In this document: positions 7,341-15,189 of the stretch, piece by piece
Layout: each line of letters starts with the position of its first letter
Numbering within the stretch: position 1 is the stretch's first letter
The notes under the pieces: generated by a model
Databases searched by the model: none
Told to the model about the DNA's origin: nothing
The model's input: only the letters and a program-made list of their open reading frames with translations
Assembly: GCA_016872875.1 (NCBI GenBank)
Contig: VGYW01000123.1
Coordinates: 1-18,973, forward strand
Source: Planctomycetota bacterium
Lineage (GTDB): Bacteria > Planctomycetota > PUPC01 > DSUN01
Direction of reading: 5' to 3'
Length of the DNA: 18,973 nt
Translations under genes and position numbers: made by a program

Positions 7341-7369
7341 TCTATACCCTAAGCTTGTGCTTCTGTCAA
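7341..7369 (-). promoter_or_regulatory. strong sigma70-type promoter of the unknown/HEPN unit
   Basis: On the minus strand a perfect TTGACA (7364-7369) is followed after 17 bases by TATAGA (7341-7346). The surrounding sequence is AT-rich for this window. The leader to ATG 7265 would be about 70 bases. Confidence 0.6.
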
Positions 7370-7422
7370 GCACACGTTGGCCTGAGCATCCACCCAGTAG
7401 CCTCGGCAAAGCCATCGGAGAC

Positions 7423-7450
7423 TTGAAACTCCCACGCCAACCGCTACACT
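7423..7450 (+). promoter_or_regulatory. candidate promoter of the first UroD-like gene
   Basis: TTGAAA (7423-7428) and TACACT (7445-7450) are spaced by 16 bases on the plus strand, divergent from the promoter at 7341-7369. The leader to GTG 7534 would be about 77 bases. Confidence 0.4.
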
Positions 7451-7533
7451 GTTGGGTTTGTGCCGTTGCGTGACGGAGGTCCCGCGTGCAAGTGTGCATG
7501 CCCTGCCATGTGTCCCTTGGAAGGAGACCTATT

Positions 7534-8709
7534 GTGACCCCGAAAGAACGCGTCCTGGCCGCCCTCGCCCACCGCGAGCCCGACCGAATCCCGTGGGGCG
7601 AGCACTCGATTGACTACAACGTCTACGAGGACATCCTGGGGCGGAAGACCCTGGTGCAGGCGAAGTTCCGCGAGACCCTGGCCTGGTGGGAGGGCCGCCG
7701 CGACGAAATCGTGGAGTGCGTCAAGCGCGACCGCCTCGACCTCGTCCGCGCCCTGGAGATGGACATCATCTTCATCAGCCGCGTGGCGCCCAGGGGCCAC
7801 AGGCCCGAGCCGCTCGAGAAGCTCGACGACGTGACCTACCGCGACAAGGCGGGCAACCTCTACCGCATCTCGGCCACCACCCACGACCTGATGCCCTACA
7901 AGCGCGTCGGCACCCCCGCCGACCCGCCGAAGATGGCCGACCTCGAGGCCAGCCTCGACCGCGTGGACGGCGAGCCGATCACCCTCCCCGACGAGTCCGA
8001 GTGGGAAGCCGTCCGCCACATGGTCAAAGAGGCGGGCAAGACCCACTTCATCATGCTCATGTGGGGCGACATCTCGTTCCCCTCGTTCGGCCACACGGAC
8101 GAAGAGCAGTTGATGAACCTCGCCCTCTACCCCGCCGAATGCGCCCTCATCACCAGGATCGCTGGCAAGCGCCTCGTCCGCGGCCTCGACCTGCTGAAGA
8201 AGGTCGGCCTGGGCATTGACGGCATCATGCCCTGCGGCGACCTCGGCTCGTCCACCGGCATGCTCGCCAGCCCGCGCTGGTATCGCGAGCACGTGTGGCC
8301 CTGGCACAAGGCATTCTGCGACAAGGCCCACGCGATGGGCATCAAGGTGCTCAAGCACTGCTGCGGCAACACCAACGCGGTGGAGGAGGACCTCGCGGCG
8401 GCCGGCTACGACGCCCACGAGGCCCTCCAGCACAGCGGCGGCATGGACCTCCGCGACCTGAAGAAGCGCGTGGGCGGCCGCATGACCCTCTGGAGCGGCA
8501 TCTGGCACGAGCACATCATCCTCGGCACGCCCTGGGACATTCGCTGCGACGCCGCCTACGCCTTCACTCACGCCGCCCCGGGCGGCGGCTACATCATGGG
8601 CTCCTCACACTCCCTGGCCGTGGGCGCCAAGCGCGAGAACATCCTCGAGATGAAGCGCGTGCGCGACCAGTGGGGGGTCTACCCAATCCGCAAGCGGAGC
8701 TTCGTGTGA
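7534..8709 (+). CDS. uroporphyrinogen decarboxylase-like (COG0407) protein, HCC type
   Basis: A 391-residue protein of the UroD/MtaA superfamily, opening with the family's usual TPKERVLAALAHREPDRIPW. It has KVLKHCCGNTNAVEEDL, with His275-Cys276-Cys277 matching the zinc-binding HxC of corrinoid-dependent methyltransferases such as MtaA, and the C-terminal GGGYIMGSSHSL. Planctomycetes encode many such paralogues whose substrates are unknown; they are mostly not heme enzymes. Candidate roles are methyl transfer or demethylation of small organic compounds, but no corrinoid protein gene is in the window. GTG 7534 is chosen because AAGGAG lies seven bases upstream and homology starts there; ATG 7486 would add 16 unrelated residues. 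It converges on a second UroD-like gene. Confidence 0.85.
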   Translation: MTPKERVLAALAHREPDRIPWGEHSIDYNVYEDILGRKTLVQAKFRETLAWWEGRRDEIVECVKRDRLDLVRALEMDIIFISRVAPRGHRPEPLEKLDDVTYRDKAGNLYRISATTHDLMPYKRVGTPADPPKMADLEASLDRVDGEPITLPDESEWEAVRHMVKEAGKTHFIMLMWGDISFPSFGHTDEEQLMNLALYPAECALITRIAGKRLVRGLDLLKKVGLGIDGIMPCGDLGSSTGMLASPRWYREHVWPWHKAFCDKAHAMGIKVLKHCCGNTNAVEEDLAAAGYDAHEALQHSGGMDLRDLKKRVGGRMTLWSGIWHEHIILGTPWDIRCDAAYAFTHAAPGGGYIMGSSHSLAVGAKRENILEMKRVRDQWGVYPIRKRSFV

Positions 8710-8774
8710 GAACGAGGACGCGGACCCCGTTGAGCGGGCCGGTCGGAGGAGCCCCTCTTCCCAGGCGCCACGCG

Positions 8775-9884
8775 TCACGCGCTGACGCCCTCCATCGCCA
8801 CGTCGTACATGGCGATGAGGTTCTCGGCGCGGCAGGAGTTGTCGGCCTCGGTGGTGGAGCCCATGAGGAAGCCGGGATAGGCGTCGCGGATGGCCTGGCG
8901 GCAGGTCTCGCGCACCTGCTCGGGCGTGCCGTTGGAGAGGAGCTGGCTCATGTCTATGCCGCCGGCGAGGAAGAGTCTCGGGTGGCGCTCCCGGCACTCG
9001 CGCAGGCTCATCCCCGCGACGGTCTCGATGGGGTTCAGCCCGTCGCTGCCCGCGGCCACGATGTCGTCGAGCACCTCCATCAGGTAGCCGTCGGAGTGGA
9101 AGAGGCACTTGAAGCCGTGGTCGTGCCAGGCGTCGTTGAGGCGCTTGAGCCTGGGGAAGAACTCGCGGCGGAGCCAGGCGGGCGAGTGGAGGAGCCGCCC
9201 CTTGCACGCGATGTCGCCGTAGGTGAGCACGGCCGGCGACAGGGCGAGGTTGGCGATGGCGTGGGTGAGGGCGACGTGGTGGCGCGTGCAGGCTTCGAGG
9301 GCCTCGGAGATGAGGCCGGGCATATCTGCGTCGAGGTAGGCGAAGAGGTCGAAGCCCAGGCGGTGGCGGACGTCGTCGAGGCCGAGGCCCAGTTGGGTGT
9401 AGAGGTGCACGGTGTCGCCGATGCGGGCCTGGACGTCCGCGAACCAGCGTTCGTGCCCCTCGCGGCGCTCGCGGGGGTTGGCCTCGGCCTTCCTGGCGGC
9501 TTCGAGTTGGCGGGCGGTCCACCTCTTCAGCCATTCGGCGGCGGCTGGCACGTCGTCGAAGGGGCGGCGCTCGATCCAGCAGGTCTTTGCGAAGGCGCTC
9601 TCGTGGAGGACGAAGCCGTCGGCGTCCGTGAAGTCGCGGTCCTCCAGCGGCCCGAAGGTGGAGTGGCGGGTCGCGTCGAGCATCCGCTCGACGGCCTTGC
9701 CCGCCATGCGGTCAACCGTCGCCCGAGTCTCCGGATTGTTCACCAGCGGCGGGAGGGTTTCGCCGCTGAAGTGCTCGATCGCCTTGTCGCACAGGAGAAT
9801 ATCGTAGAGCGGCACGCGGTCGGTTTCCCGCCCCGCCATCGCCCGCTCGACTCGCTCGCGCTTGGGCATCTGGGTTCGCGGCAT
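8775..9884 (-). CDS. uroporphyrinogen decarboxylase-like (COG0407) protein, HSD type
   Basis: A 369-residue cytoplasmic protein of the same superfamily as the gene at 7534, opening MPKRERVERAMAGRETDRVP after a short leader. At the place of the zinc motif it has FKCLFHSDGYLMEVLDDIV, so His263 is followed by Ser-Asp instead of Cys-Cys. Later motifs include GSDGLNPIETVAGM, LFLAGGIDMSQLL and GFLMGSTTEADNS. The missing Cys suggests a chemistry different from zinc-thiol methyltransferases. ATG 9884 has AGGA seven bases upstream. The gene lies 32 bases after the PsiE-like gene on the same strand and may be co-transcribed with it. Substrate unknown. Confidence 0.8.
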   Translation of the reverse strand: MPRTQMPKRERVERAMAGRETDRVPLYDILLCDKAIEHFSGETLPPLVNNPETRATVDRMAGKAVERMLDATRHSTFGPLEDRDFTDADGFVLHESAFAKTCWIERRPFDDVPAAAEWLKRWTARQLEAARKAEANPRERREGHERWFADVQARIGDTVHLYTQLGLGLDDVRHRLGFDLFAYLDADMPGLISEALEACTRHHVALTHAIANLALSPAVLTYGDIACKGRLLHSPAWLRREFFPRLKRLNDAWHDHGFKCLFHSDGYLMEVLDDIVAAGSDGLNPIETVAGMSLRECRERHPRLFLAGGIDMSQLLSNGTPEQVRETCRQAIRDAYPGFLMGSTTEADNSCRAENLIAMYDVAMEGVSA

Positions 9885-9916
9885 AGCCACTTCCTGCTAC
9901 CATCGCCTGGGGCGGT

Positions 9917-10402
9917 TCACGGCGCGTCGTGCGGGGGCGGGGAGGCGTTGGAGGGGTGGGAGGCGTCCTTGCGGGTCGCGCGCTTGAGGAGGTAGAAGCC
10001 GACGCCGAGCGCGAGGATGAGCGCCGCCACGCCCGCCAGCGTGCCGGCATCGGGCACCTTCACGTCCAGCAGGATCACCTTGCGCGCCATGGCAATCATG
10101 GCCACGAGGAACACCACCTCGACCTGGAACCGCGCCTTCGAGAGGTAGGTCTTCATCGTCTCGAGGAGTTCCAGGCCGATGAGGACCATGAGGGCGAGGC
10201 CGAAGAGCTGGGGCACGGCTTCGCCGCTGAGGAGCATGACTGGCGGCCTGGCGAGCTCGCAGACGAGCGTGTAGCCGAGGTAGATGGTCGCCGCGGTCAC
10301 GGCCACCATCATCATCGCGAGGAGCGCGACGACGATGGCGCGCTCGAAGGCCGCCATCGCGCGCAACACCGCGCCCTGCACTCCGCCTGGTTCATCGGTC
10401 AT
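9917..10402 (-). CDS. PsiE-like (phosphate-starvation-inducible E) membrane protein
   Basis: A 161-residue inner-membrane protein with four probable membrane helices, near residues 20-45, 58-80, 93-112 and 118-138. The conserved central block GLALMVLIGLELLETMKTYL followed by VEVVFLVAMIAMARKVILLD is characteristic of the PsiE family (PF06146). In E. coli psiE responds to phosphate starvation, but its molecular function is not established. The C-terminus is a short charged, proline-rich cytoplasmic tail (KRATRKDASHPSNA). The start ATG 10402 has GGAGG six bases upstream. It precedes the second UroD-like gene by 32 bases. No Pho box was identified. Confidence 0.75.
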   Translation of the reverse strand: MTDEPGGVQGAVLRAMAAFERAIVVALLAMMMVAVTAATIYLGYTLVCELARPPVMLLSGEAVPQLFGLALMVLIGLELLETMKTYLSKARFQVEVVFLVAMIAMARKVILLDVKVPDAGTLAGVAALILALGVGFYLLKRATRKDASHPSNASPPPHDAP

Positions 10403-10427
10403 GTGGGACCTCCGTGCGATTCCGCAG

Positions 10428-10513
10428 TCACCTGGATGATGTCATGATCACCTTGCGGTCGAAGCGCCCGGCGGTGTCGGCCAGGAGGAGCGCGTTCTTC
10501 GCCCAGTCACGAC
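10428..10513 (-). pseudogene. possible degenerate coding remnant
   Basis: Between two divergent genes the minus strand reads RDWAKNALLLADTAGRFDRK, then VIMTSSR and a stop at 10428. It looks like the C-terminal tail of a longer protein, but there is no start codon and nothing recognisable upstream. Family unknown; it could be chance in GC-rich sequence. Confidence 0.2.
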
Positions 10514-10609
10514 ATCTGCCCTTCCGTTGGTTTGCTAGACACCTCCGGCCAAAGACTCAGGATACCGGATGAACGGCGAGGGGTCAAGCCCGCGGTGGGC
10601 GAGGAGCGA

Positions 10610-10638
10610 TTGACAAGACTGGCCGCGTAGGCTAGGCT
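10610..10638 (+). promoter_or_regulatory. candidate promoter of the Gfo/Idh-like gene
   Basis: A perfect TTGACA (10610-10615) lies 17 bases before TAGGCT (10633-10638). The leader to ATG 10684 would be about 40 bases. The -10 is weak. Confidence 0.4.
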
Positions 10639-10683
10639 AGGGCGAGTGATTGTCCCCCCAACGGCCTTTTCAGGAGCGTGGCC

Positions 10684-11745
10684 ATGCGATGGGCGGCATT
10701 GTCGGCGGCATGGGTGGTTGGCCTCCTGGTTGCTTGCGGCATGGCGCTCGGAGCGGCGCCGCCGCCGGAGTGGGCGAAGAAGGACATCAGGGCGGGGATA
10801 ATCGGCACCGACACCTCCCACGCCATCGCCTTCACCGGCATCCTGCACCGCCACCCCGAATGGCGCGTGAAGGTCGTCGCCGCATTCCCAGGCGGCAGCC
10901 CCGACAACCCGTCGTCCTGGGGGCGCGTGAAGGAGTACGCCGAACAGCTCAAGAAGCAGCACAACATCGAGATCGTGGAGACCATCGAGGCCCTGTGCGA
11001 GAAGGTGGACGCTGTGCTGCTGGAGAGCGTGGACGGCCGGCCCCACCTTGCGCAGTCGCGCCCGGTGTTCAAGGCCAAGAAGCCGCTCTTCATTGACAAG
11101 CCGTTCACCGCGAGCCTGGAGGACGCGCGCGAAATCCTCAAGCTCTCGAAGGAGAGCGGTGTGCCCTTCTTCAGCTCATCGTGCGTGCGGTTCCAGCCCG
11201 AGATAGCGAAGTTCCGCACGGCGCCCGGCGTGGGCAAGCTCACGAAGGCCCAGGGCAGCTCCCCGATGCACATCGAGCCGCACCATCCCGACCTCTTCTG
11301 GTACGGCATCCACGGCGTCGAGGCGCTCTACACCGTGATGGGCCGCGGCTGCGTCTCCGTCAGCCGCAAGACCGAGTCCTTCAAGTACGCCGCCCCCGTG
11401 AAGCGCAAGGAGGGCGACAAAGAGGTCACTGAGCAGGCCGAGCGCGAGGGCAAGCTCGACATCACGACCGGCAAGTGGTCGGATGGCCGCATCGGGGTCT
11501 TCCGCGGCGCCGTCAGCGGCCCATACATGCCCCTCGTCAAGGTCTGGGGCACGGAGGGCGAGGCCGAGAGCAAGGGGGGCTACAGCTACGACGGCCTCGT
11601 GGAGGCGATTGCCAGGTTCTTCCACACCGGCGAGGCGCCCATTGACCCCCTTGAAACGCTCGAGATCATCGAGTTCATGATCGCCGCCCAGAAGAGCAAG
11701 GAGCGCGGGTGGGCCGAGGTGACGCTCGAGGAGCTGAGGAAGTAG
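10684..11745 (+). CDS. exported Gfo/Idh/MocA family oxidoreductase-like protein
   Basis: A 353-residue protein with a hydrophobic N-terminal signal (residues 3-24). LVAC at 15-18 fits a lipobox, so it may be a lipoprotein; cleavage after ALGAA by signal peptidase I is the alternative. The Rossmann start is AGIIGTDTSHAIAFTGIL (37-54), where a Thr-Asp-Thr-Ser replaces the usual glycine-rich GxGxxG. The EKP catalytic motif is present as DKP (138-140, FIDKPFTAS), and the second domain has HPDLFWYGIHGVEALYTVMG with a plausible active-site histidine. Family members oxidise or isomerise sugars with a tightly bound NAD(P); exported versions are common in planctomycetes. ATG 10684 has AGGAG seven bases upstream; GTG 10678 is an alternative. 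Substrate unknown. Confidence 0.8.
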   Translation: MRWAALSAAWVVGLLVACGMALGAAPPPEWAKKDIRAGIIGTDTSHAIAFTGILHRHPEWRVKVVAAFPGGSPDNPSSWGRVKEYAEQLKKQHNIEIVETIEALCEKVDAVLLESVDGRPHLAQSRPVFKAKKPLFIDKPFTASLEDAREILKLSKESGVPFFSSSCVRFQPEIAKFRTAPGVGKLTKAQGSSPMHIEPHHPDLFWYGIHGVEALYTVMGRGCVSVSRKTESFKYAAPVKRKEGDKEVTEQAEREGKLDITTGKWSDGRIGVFRGAVSGPYMPLVKVWGTEGEAESKGGYSYDGLVEAIARFFHTGEAPIDPLETLEIIEFMIAAQKSKERGWAEVTLEELRK

Positions 11746-11785
11746 GCGCGCCTGGGCCTGGGCGGAGCGCCGCGGTGACTGTCGA

Positions 11786-11892
11786 AGGGACCTGAAGGAC
11801 CACAAGGACCACAGGGACCTGATGGACGTGAGAGGTCATTGGTCCCTGTGGTCCCTGTGGTCCCTGTGGTCCTTGTGGTCCCTTAGGTCCCT
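11786..11892. repeat. inverted tandem-word repeat, GGACCACA type
   Basis: The left arm 11786-11819 and right arm 11859-11892 are reverse complements at 32 of 34 positions. The right side also carries extra tandem GGTCCCTGT units at 11841-11858. It occupies the spacer between the Gfo/Idh-like gene and the GT39 gene on the same strand. There is no T run after the hairpin. Confidence 0.8.
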
Positions 11893-11921
11893 GGGGCCTC
11901 ATCGCGCGGAACCGTGAGCCA

Positions 11922-13508
11922 ATGGCCAACACTGCGAGCCAACAGGAGCCCTCGCGCTACTGGCGCCCGGTCTCGGCGCTCGTCTTCGTCGTGGCCCTCG
12001 GGCTGACGGCGCTGACGATCGACGACCCCGGCCTGGCCTGGGACGAGCCGTTCTCGATCGGCGCGGGCGCGTCCTATGCCGCCTGGCTCGCGGCCCCATC
12101 GTTCCGTGCCGAGGGCATTGACCGCCGCTGGGCGCCGAACCACGAGCACCCGCCGCTGGCCAAGCTGCTGATGGGCCTCTCGCAGGCCGCCGCGCCCAAC
12201 GGCGCCGAAATCATCGCCTCGCGGCTCGTCACCGCGCTCCTCTTCGCGCTGCTGGTGGAGATGGTCTTCCAGTTCGCGGGCGCGGCCTTCGGGGGCCTGG
12301 CGGGGCTGGTGGCGGCCCTGAGCCTGCTGTGCATGCCGCGGGTGTTCGGCCACGCGCACCTCGCAACACTCGACATCCCGATGTCCCTCGCCTGGCTCCT
12401 CGCGGTCGCGGCCTTCGCGCGGGCGGTTCAGCGGGAGACGGCGGGCGCGTGCGTCGTCTCCGGCGTCTGCTTCGGGCTGGCGTTGCTGACGAAGATCAAC
12501 GGCGTGTTCCTGCCCCTCGTGCTCGCGGGGTGGGGCGTGGGGTTCCACGGGCGGCGCGCGCTGCGCCCGCTGGCCTGGACGCTTCTCGGCGGGCCGGTGG
12601 TGTTCGTCCTCGGCTGGCCCTGGCTCTGGCACGCCACGCTGCCGAGGCTAGTCGAGTACCTGGCCCCGCAGTGGCGGGTGCCGATTCCGGTGATGTACTT
12701 CGGGCAGTGGTGGCGGCCGGCGGCCTGGCACTACCCGCTGGTGATGACGCTGACGACGATCCCAGTCGGCATCCTGTCCCTGGTCATCCTCGGCTCCGTG
12801 CGGGCGGTGCGGGACTTCCGCCGTCAGCCGCTCCTGGCGCTCGTGGCCATCAACGCGGCCTACATCATCGGCCTCTTCATGGTTCCGGGCATCCCAAGGT
12901 ACGACGGGGTTCGGCTCTTCCTGCCCGCCTTCCCCTTCCTGGCGATCCTGGCGGGGGTGGCGGGAAAGCGGTGCTGGGAGTGGGTGGCGGAGCGGTCGAA
13001 GAAGCGCCCCTGGCGGCCGCTCTTCGCCGCCGCCGCGTTCTTCCTCACCCAGGCGGGCGCGGTCTGGCTCATCCACCCGTGCGAGCTGAGCTACTACAAC
13101 GCCCTCGTCGGCGGCCTCTGGGGCGCCGAGAAGCTGGGCATGGAGACCACCTACTGGCACGAGGTGGTGAACCGCGACCTCTTCAGGTGGCTCAACCGCC
13201 GCTGCCAGCATCGCCAGGTCGTGGCCTTCTATCCCGTCGGCGAGTGGGTGATCACGCCTCCCTTCAACTTCTACGACGCCTACTATCTCAACGAGCCCAA
13301 GGAAAAGGAGCTGACGGCGGTGCGCCTAGAGCACGCGCCGCGCTACGACTTCCTGGTCGTCAACGCCCGCGCCGCCATGCTCCGCTCCTACAGCGCGCGC
13401 GGGGACAAAGCGGCCGCCCTCGCCCTCCGGTGCCTGACGCACAGGAAGCCCGTCTACGCCGTGCGGAGGCAGGGGGTGCTCTTGGCTGGAGTGTATGATC
13501 GAGAATGA
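11922..13508 (+). CDS. GT39/ArnT-like integral membrane glycosyltransferase
   Basis: A 528-residue polytopic membrane protein of the dolichyl-phosphate-mannose/ArnT-type (GT-C) glycosyltransferase group. An N-terminal helix (17-33) leads to the first extracytoplasmic loop with the catalytic acidic pair Asp41-Glu42 (GLAWDEPFSIG), followed by NHEHPPLAKLLMG (73-85), the conserved second loop motif. About ten further hydrophobic helices follow to about residue 390, then a soluble C-terminal domain (about 395-528). Such enzymes move a sugar from a polyprenyl-phosphate carrier to a protein, lipid or glycan outside the membrane. Donor and acceptor cannot be determined. ATG 11922 lacks a clear ribosome-binding site and lies about 30 bases after a strong hairpin. 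It converges on the M28 peptidase gene. Confidence 0.8.
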   Translation: MANTASQQEPSRYWRPVSALVFVVALGLTALTIDDPGLAWDEPFSIGAGASYAAWLAAPSFRAEGIDRRWAPNHEHPPLAKLLMGLSQAAAPNGAEIIASRLVTALLFALLVEMVFQFAGAAFGGLAGLVAALSLLCMPRVFGHAHLATLDIPMSLAWLLAVAAFARAVQRETAGACVVSGVCFGLALLTKINGVFLPLVLAGWGVGFHGRRALRPLAWTLLGGPVVFVLGWPWLWHATLPRLVEYLAPQWRVPIPVMYFGQWWRPAAWHYPLVMTLTTIPVGILSLVILGSVRAVRDFRRQPLLALVAINAAYIIGLFMVPGIPRYDGVRLFLPAFPFLAILAGVAGKRCWEWVAERSKKRPWRPLFAAAAFFLTQAGAVWLIHPCELSYYNALVGGLWGAEKLGMETTYWHEVVNRDLFRWLNRRCQHRQVVAFYPVGEWVITPPFNFYDAYYLNEPKEKELTAVRLEHAPRYDFLVVNARAAMLRSYSARGDKAAALALRCLTHRKPVYAVRRQGVLLAGVYDRE

Positions 13509-13518
13509 GCGCGATTCC

Positions 13519-13600
13519 GGACGCGTGACGCGTGACGCGTGACAAGAAGCGGAGGGGCCACAGATGCCCCTTCTGGTCACGCGTCACGGGTCACGCGTCA
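13519..13600. repeat. inverted tandem-word repeat, ACGCGTG type
   Basis: Left arm 13519-13543 is tandem GACGCGT, and right arm 13576-13600 is its reverse complement at 23 of 25 positions. The interior can continue pairing (GGGGC near 13554 with GCCCC near 13566). It lies between convergent genes, where it could also serve as a two-way transcription stop, although no T run flanks it. Confidence 0.8.
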
Positions 13601-13618
13601 TGGGCGGCCCTGAAGCCG

Positions 13619-15010
13619 TCATCGCAGCGCCTCGGGCAGGGTTCCTTCCGCCTTCATCACGTCAATCAACTCATAGCGGTCGAGGATGCGGCGGACTTCG
13701 GCCACGGACTTGTGGCGCAGCGCCCAGGCGCGGCCGTTTGCGAAGCGGAGGAGTGAGCGGGCGAGCAGGGCGGCCGCCTCGCGGAGGTCGGCGCGGCCCA
13801 CCTTGTCGAGCGTGTCGGCCGCGGTATGGCCGTAGCCGCGGCCCTTCGGCGTGCCGCCGACGTTCCCCAGCAGGCAGATGGGCACGCCGGCGACCATGAA
13901 GGGGAAATGGTCGGAGTATGGGTTCGGGCGGCTGGCGAAGGCGATCTCCTGCTTCATCTCGCGGGCCATTGCCGCGAGCGGGGCCTTCGCCTCGGCCCAG
14001 CCCATGAAGTCGAAGCCCTTCCCACGCTCGTTCCCCACGCAGTCGAGGTTCACCATCAGGCGGGTCTTCGGCAGCTCGGCAGCGTGGCGGGCGACGTAGG
14101 CGTGGCCGCCGAGGAGGCCGACTTCCTCGGCTCCGAAGCAGACGAATCGGACCGTGCGCCTGAGCAGGCCGCGGTGCGGGGCGAGGAGGCGTGCGCCCTC
14201 GATGGCCGTCGCCACGCCGCTGCCGTTGTCCGCCGCCCCCTGCGAGATGTCGTGCCCGTCGTAGTGGCCGCCCACCACGACCACCTCACCGGGATGCCTG
14301 GTGCCCGCGAACTCGCCCACGATGTTGCGGCTCCTGCCCCGGAAGAAGGCGTCGTGGGTCTCGACGTGTATCCGCACCGGCCCCTCGTGGAGCAACCTGA
14401 CGAGGCGCGCCCCTGTCTCCTTGGACACCCCGACACCAGGGATTTCGCCCTTGCGGTTGAACCGCAGCGAGCCGGTCTCCTCAAGCAGGCCATCGAGGCG
14501 GTTCATGAAGATGAATGCCCTGGCCCCCGCGGCGACGGCGCGGGCGTACTTCTCTGCCCGGTGGACCCAGCGGTGGTAGTAGCCGGGCGACTCGTTGCTG
14601 GCGAGGACGGCTTTGCCGCGGATGTCGCGCCGCAGGCGGGCGAAGTCCTCGGGCAGACCCTCGCCGAGGTTGATGAGCTCCAGCTCGAGGCCGCCGGAGC
14701 GCGTCGGCGGCGAGTTGGGCAGCGCGATGCACTCCAGCGCCGCGCTGCCCGGGGCCACGACCCGGAGGGCGGGCTTCCTGCCTCGCCGCCAGGCGAGGAA
14801 GCCGAACGGCTCGGCGTGGACGCGGCTCAGGCCGCAGGCGCGCATGCGCTCCAGGAGGAAGTCGCCCGCACGCCGCTCGTCGGCGCTGCCCGCGAACCGG
14901 CCGCCGTGGGCCTCGCAGAGCGTGCGCAGGACGGCCAGCCCTTCGTCCGAGACCATCGCCTCCCCGAGCAGGCTCACATCAACCTCGCGCAGCGATTCGG
15001 CCTTGCTCAT
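13619..15010 (-). CDS. M28 family metallopeptidase with PA domain
   Basis: A 463-residue protein. A PA-type insertion (about 115-205) sits ahead of the M28 zinc peptidase core. Ligands and catalytic residues are all visible: His249 (VGGHYDGHD), Asp261 (GAADNGSG), Glu295-Glu296 (CFGAEEVGLLG), Asp323 (VNLDCVG) and His395 (GYGHTAADT). It should be an active two-zinc aminopeptidase or carboxypeptidase. No signal peptide is evident, so it may be cytoplasmic, which is less usual for PA-containing M28 enzymes. ATG 15010 has AAGGAG seven bases upstream. It diverges from the GHMP kinase gene with a repeat-filled spacer between them. Substrate unknown. Confidence 0.85.
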   Translation of the reverse strand: MSKAESLREVDVSLLGEAMVSDEGLAVLRTLCEAHGGRFAGSADERRAGDFLLERMRACGLSRVHAEPFGFLAWRRGRKPALRVVAPGSAALECIALPNSPPTRSGGLELELINLGEGLPEDFARLRRDIRGKAVLASNESPGYYHRWVHRAEKYARAVAAGARAFIFMNRLDGLLEETGSLRFNRKGEIPGVGVSKETGARLVRLLHEGPVRIHVETHDAFFRGRSRNIVGEFAGTRHPGEVVVVGGHYDGHDISQGAADNGSGVATAIEGARLLAPHRGLLRRTVRFVCFGAEEVGLLGGHAYVARHAAELPKTRLMVNLDCVGNERGKGFDFMGWAEAKAPLAAMAREMKQEIAFASRPNPYSDHFPFMVAGVPICLLGNVGGTPKGRGYGHTAADTLDKVGRADLREAAALLARSLLRFANGRAWALRHKSVAEVRRILDRYELIDVMKAEGTLPEALR

Positions 15011-15047
15011 GCGCGGTCTCCTTCTGGAAAAGTTACCGGTGGGGCGG

Positions 15048-15053
15048 TATAAT
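15048..15053 (+). promoter_or_regulatory. candidate -10 box (TATAAT) for the GHMP kinase
   Basis: A perfect TATAAT lies on the plus strand in the divergent spacer. The -35 is weak (TGGAAA, 15025-15030, 17 bases away). If used, transcription starts near 15060 and the repeat at 15064-15167 becomes the leader of the kinase mRNA. Confidence 0.35.
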
Positions 15054-15063
15054 TCCCTCTTCT

Positions 15064-15167
15064 ATCGTCCTCGTCCCGCGTCCTCGTCCCTCGTCCTCGA
15101 TCCCCTTGGCTCGGAAGGAGAGGAGTCGAGGACGAGGACGAGGGACGAGGACGAGGACGAGGACGAT
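15064..15167. repeat. inverted tandem-word repeat, CGTCCT type
   Basis: Left arm 15064-15099 (TCGTCC/TCCTCG tandem units) and right arm 15133-15167 (GACGAG units) pair almost perfectly, with one bulge and one mismatch over 35 bases. The loop is 33 bases. It lies between divergently transcribed genes, ending 10 bases before the kinase ribosome-binding site, so it is not a terminator of either gene. Confidence 0.85.
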
Positions 15168-15189
15168 TGGACAAGAAAGGAGAGCGGGA

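Noticed and set aside
7534..8709. Heme biosynthesis hemE
   Set aside because: The sequence fits the divergent COG0407/MtaA-like group, no other tetrapyrrole gene is nearby, and two paralogues are present.
8295..9995. Plus-strand frame of 566 residues across the two UroD-like genes
   Set aside because: It overlaps two genes with clear homology, and its sequence is Arg/Gly/Glu/Val-rich with no domain.
11786..11892. CRISPR array
   Set aside because: The tandem units are 9-10 bases without spacers of constant length, they are inverted, and no cas genes are present.
13519..13600. Rho-independent terminator for the convergent pair
   Set aside because: The stem is strong, but no T run follows on either strand; the same architecture occurs between divergent genes, so I annotate it as a repeat.
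13826..15052. Plus-strand frame of 408 residues opposite the M28 peptidase
   Set aside because: All catalytic motifs of M28 are on the minus strand; this is an antisense shadow.
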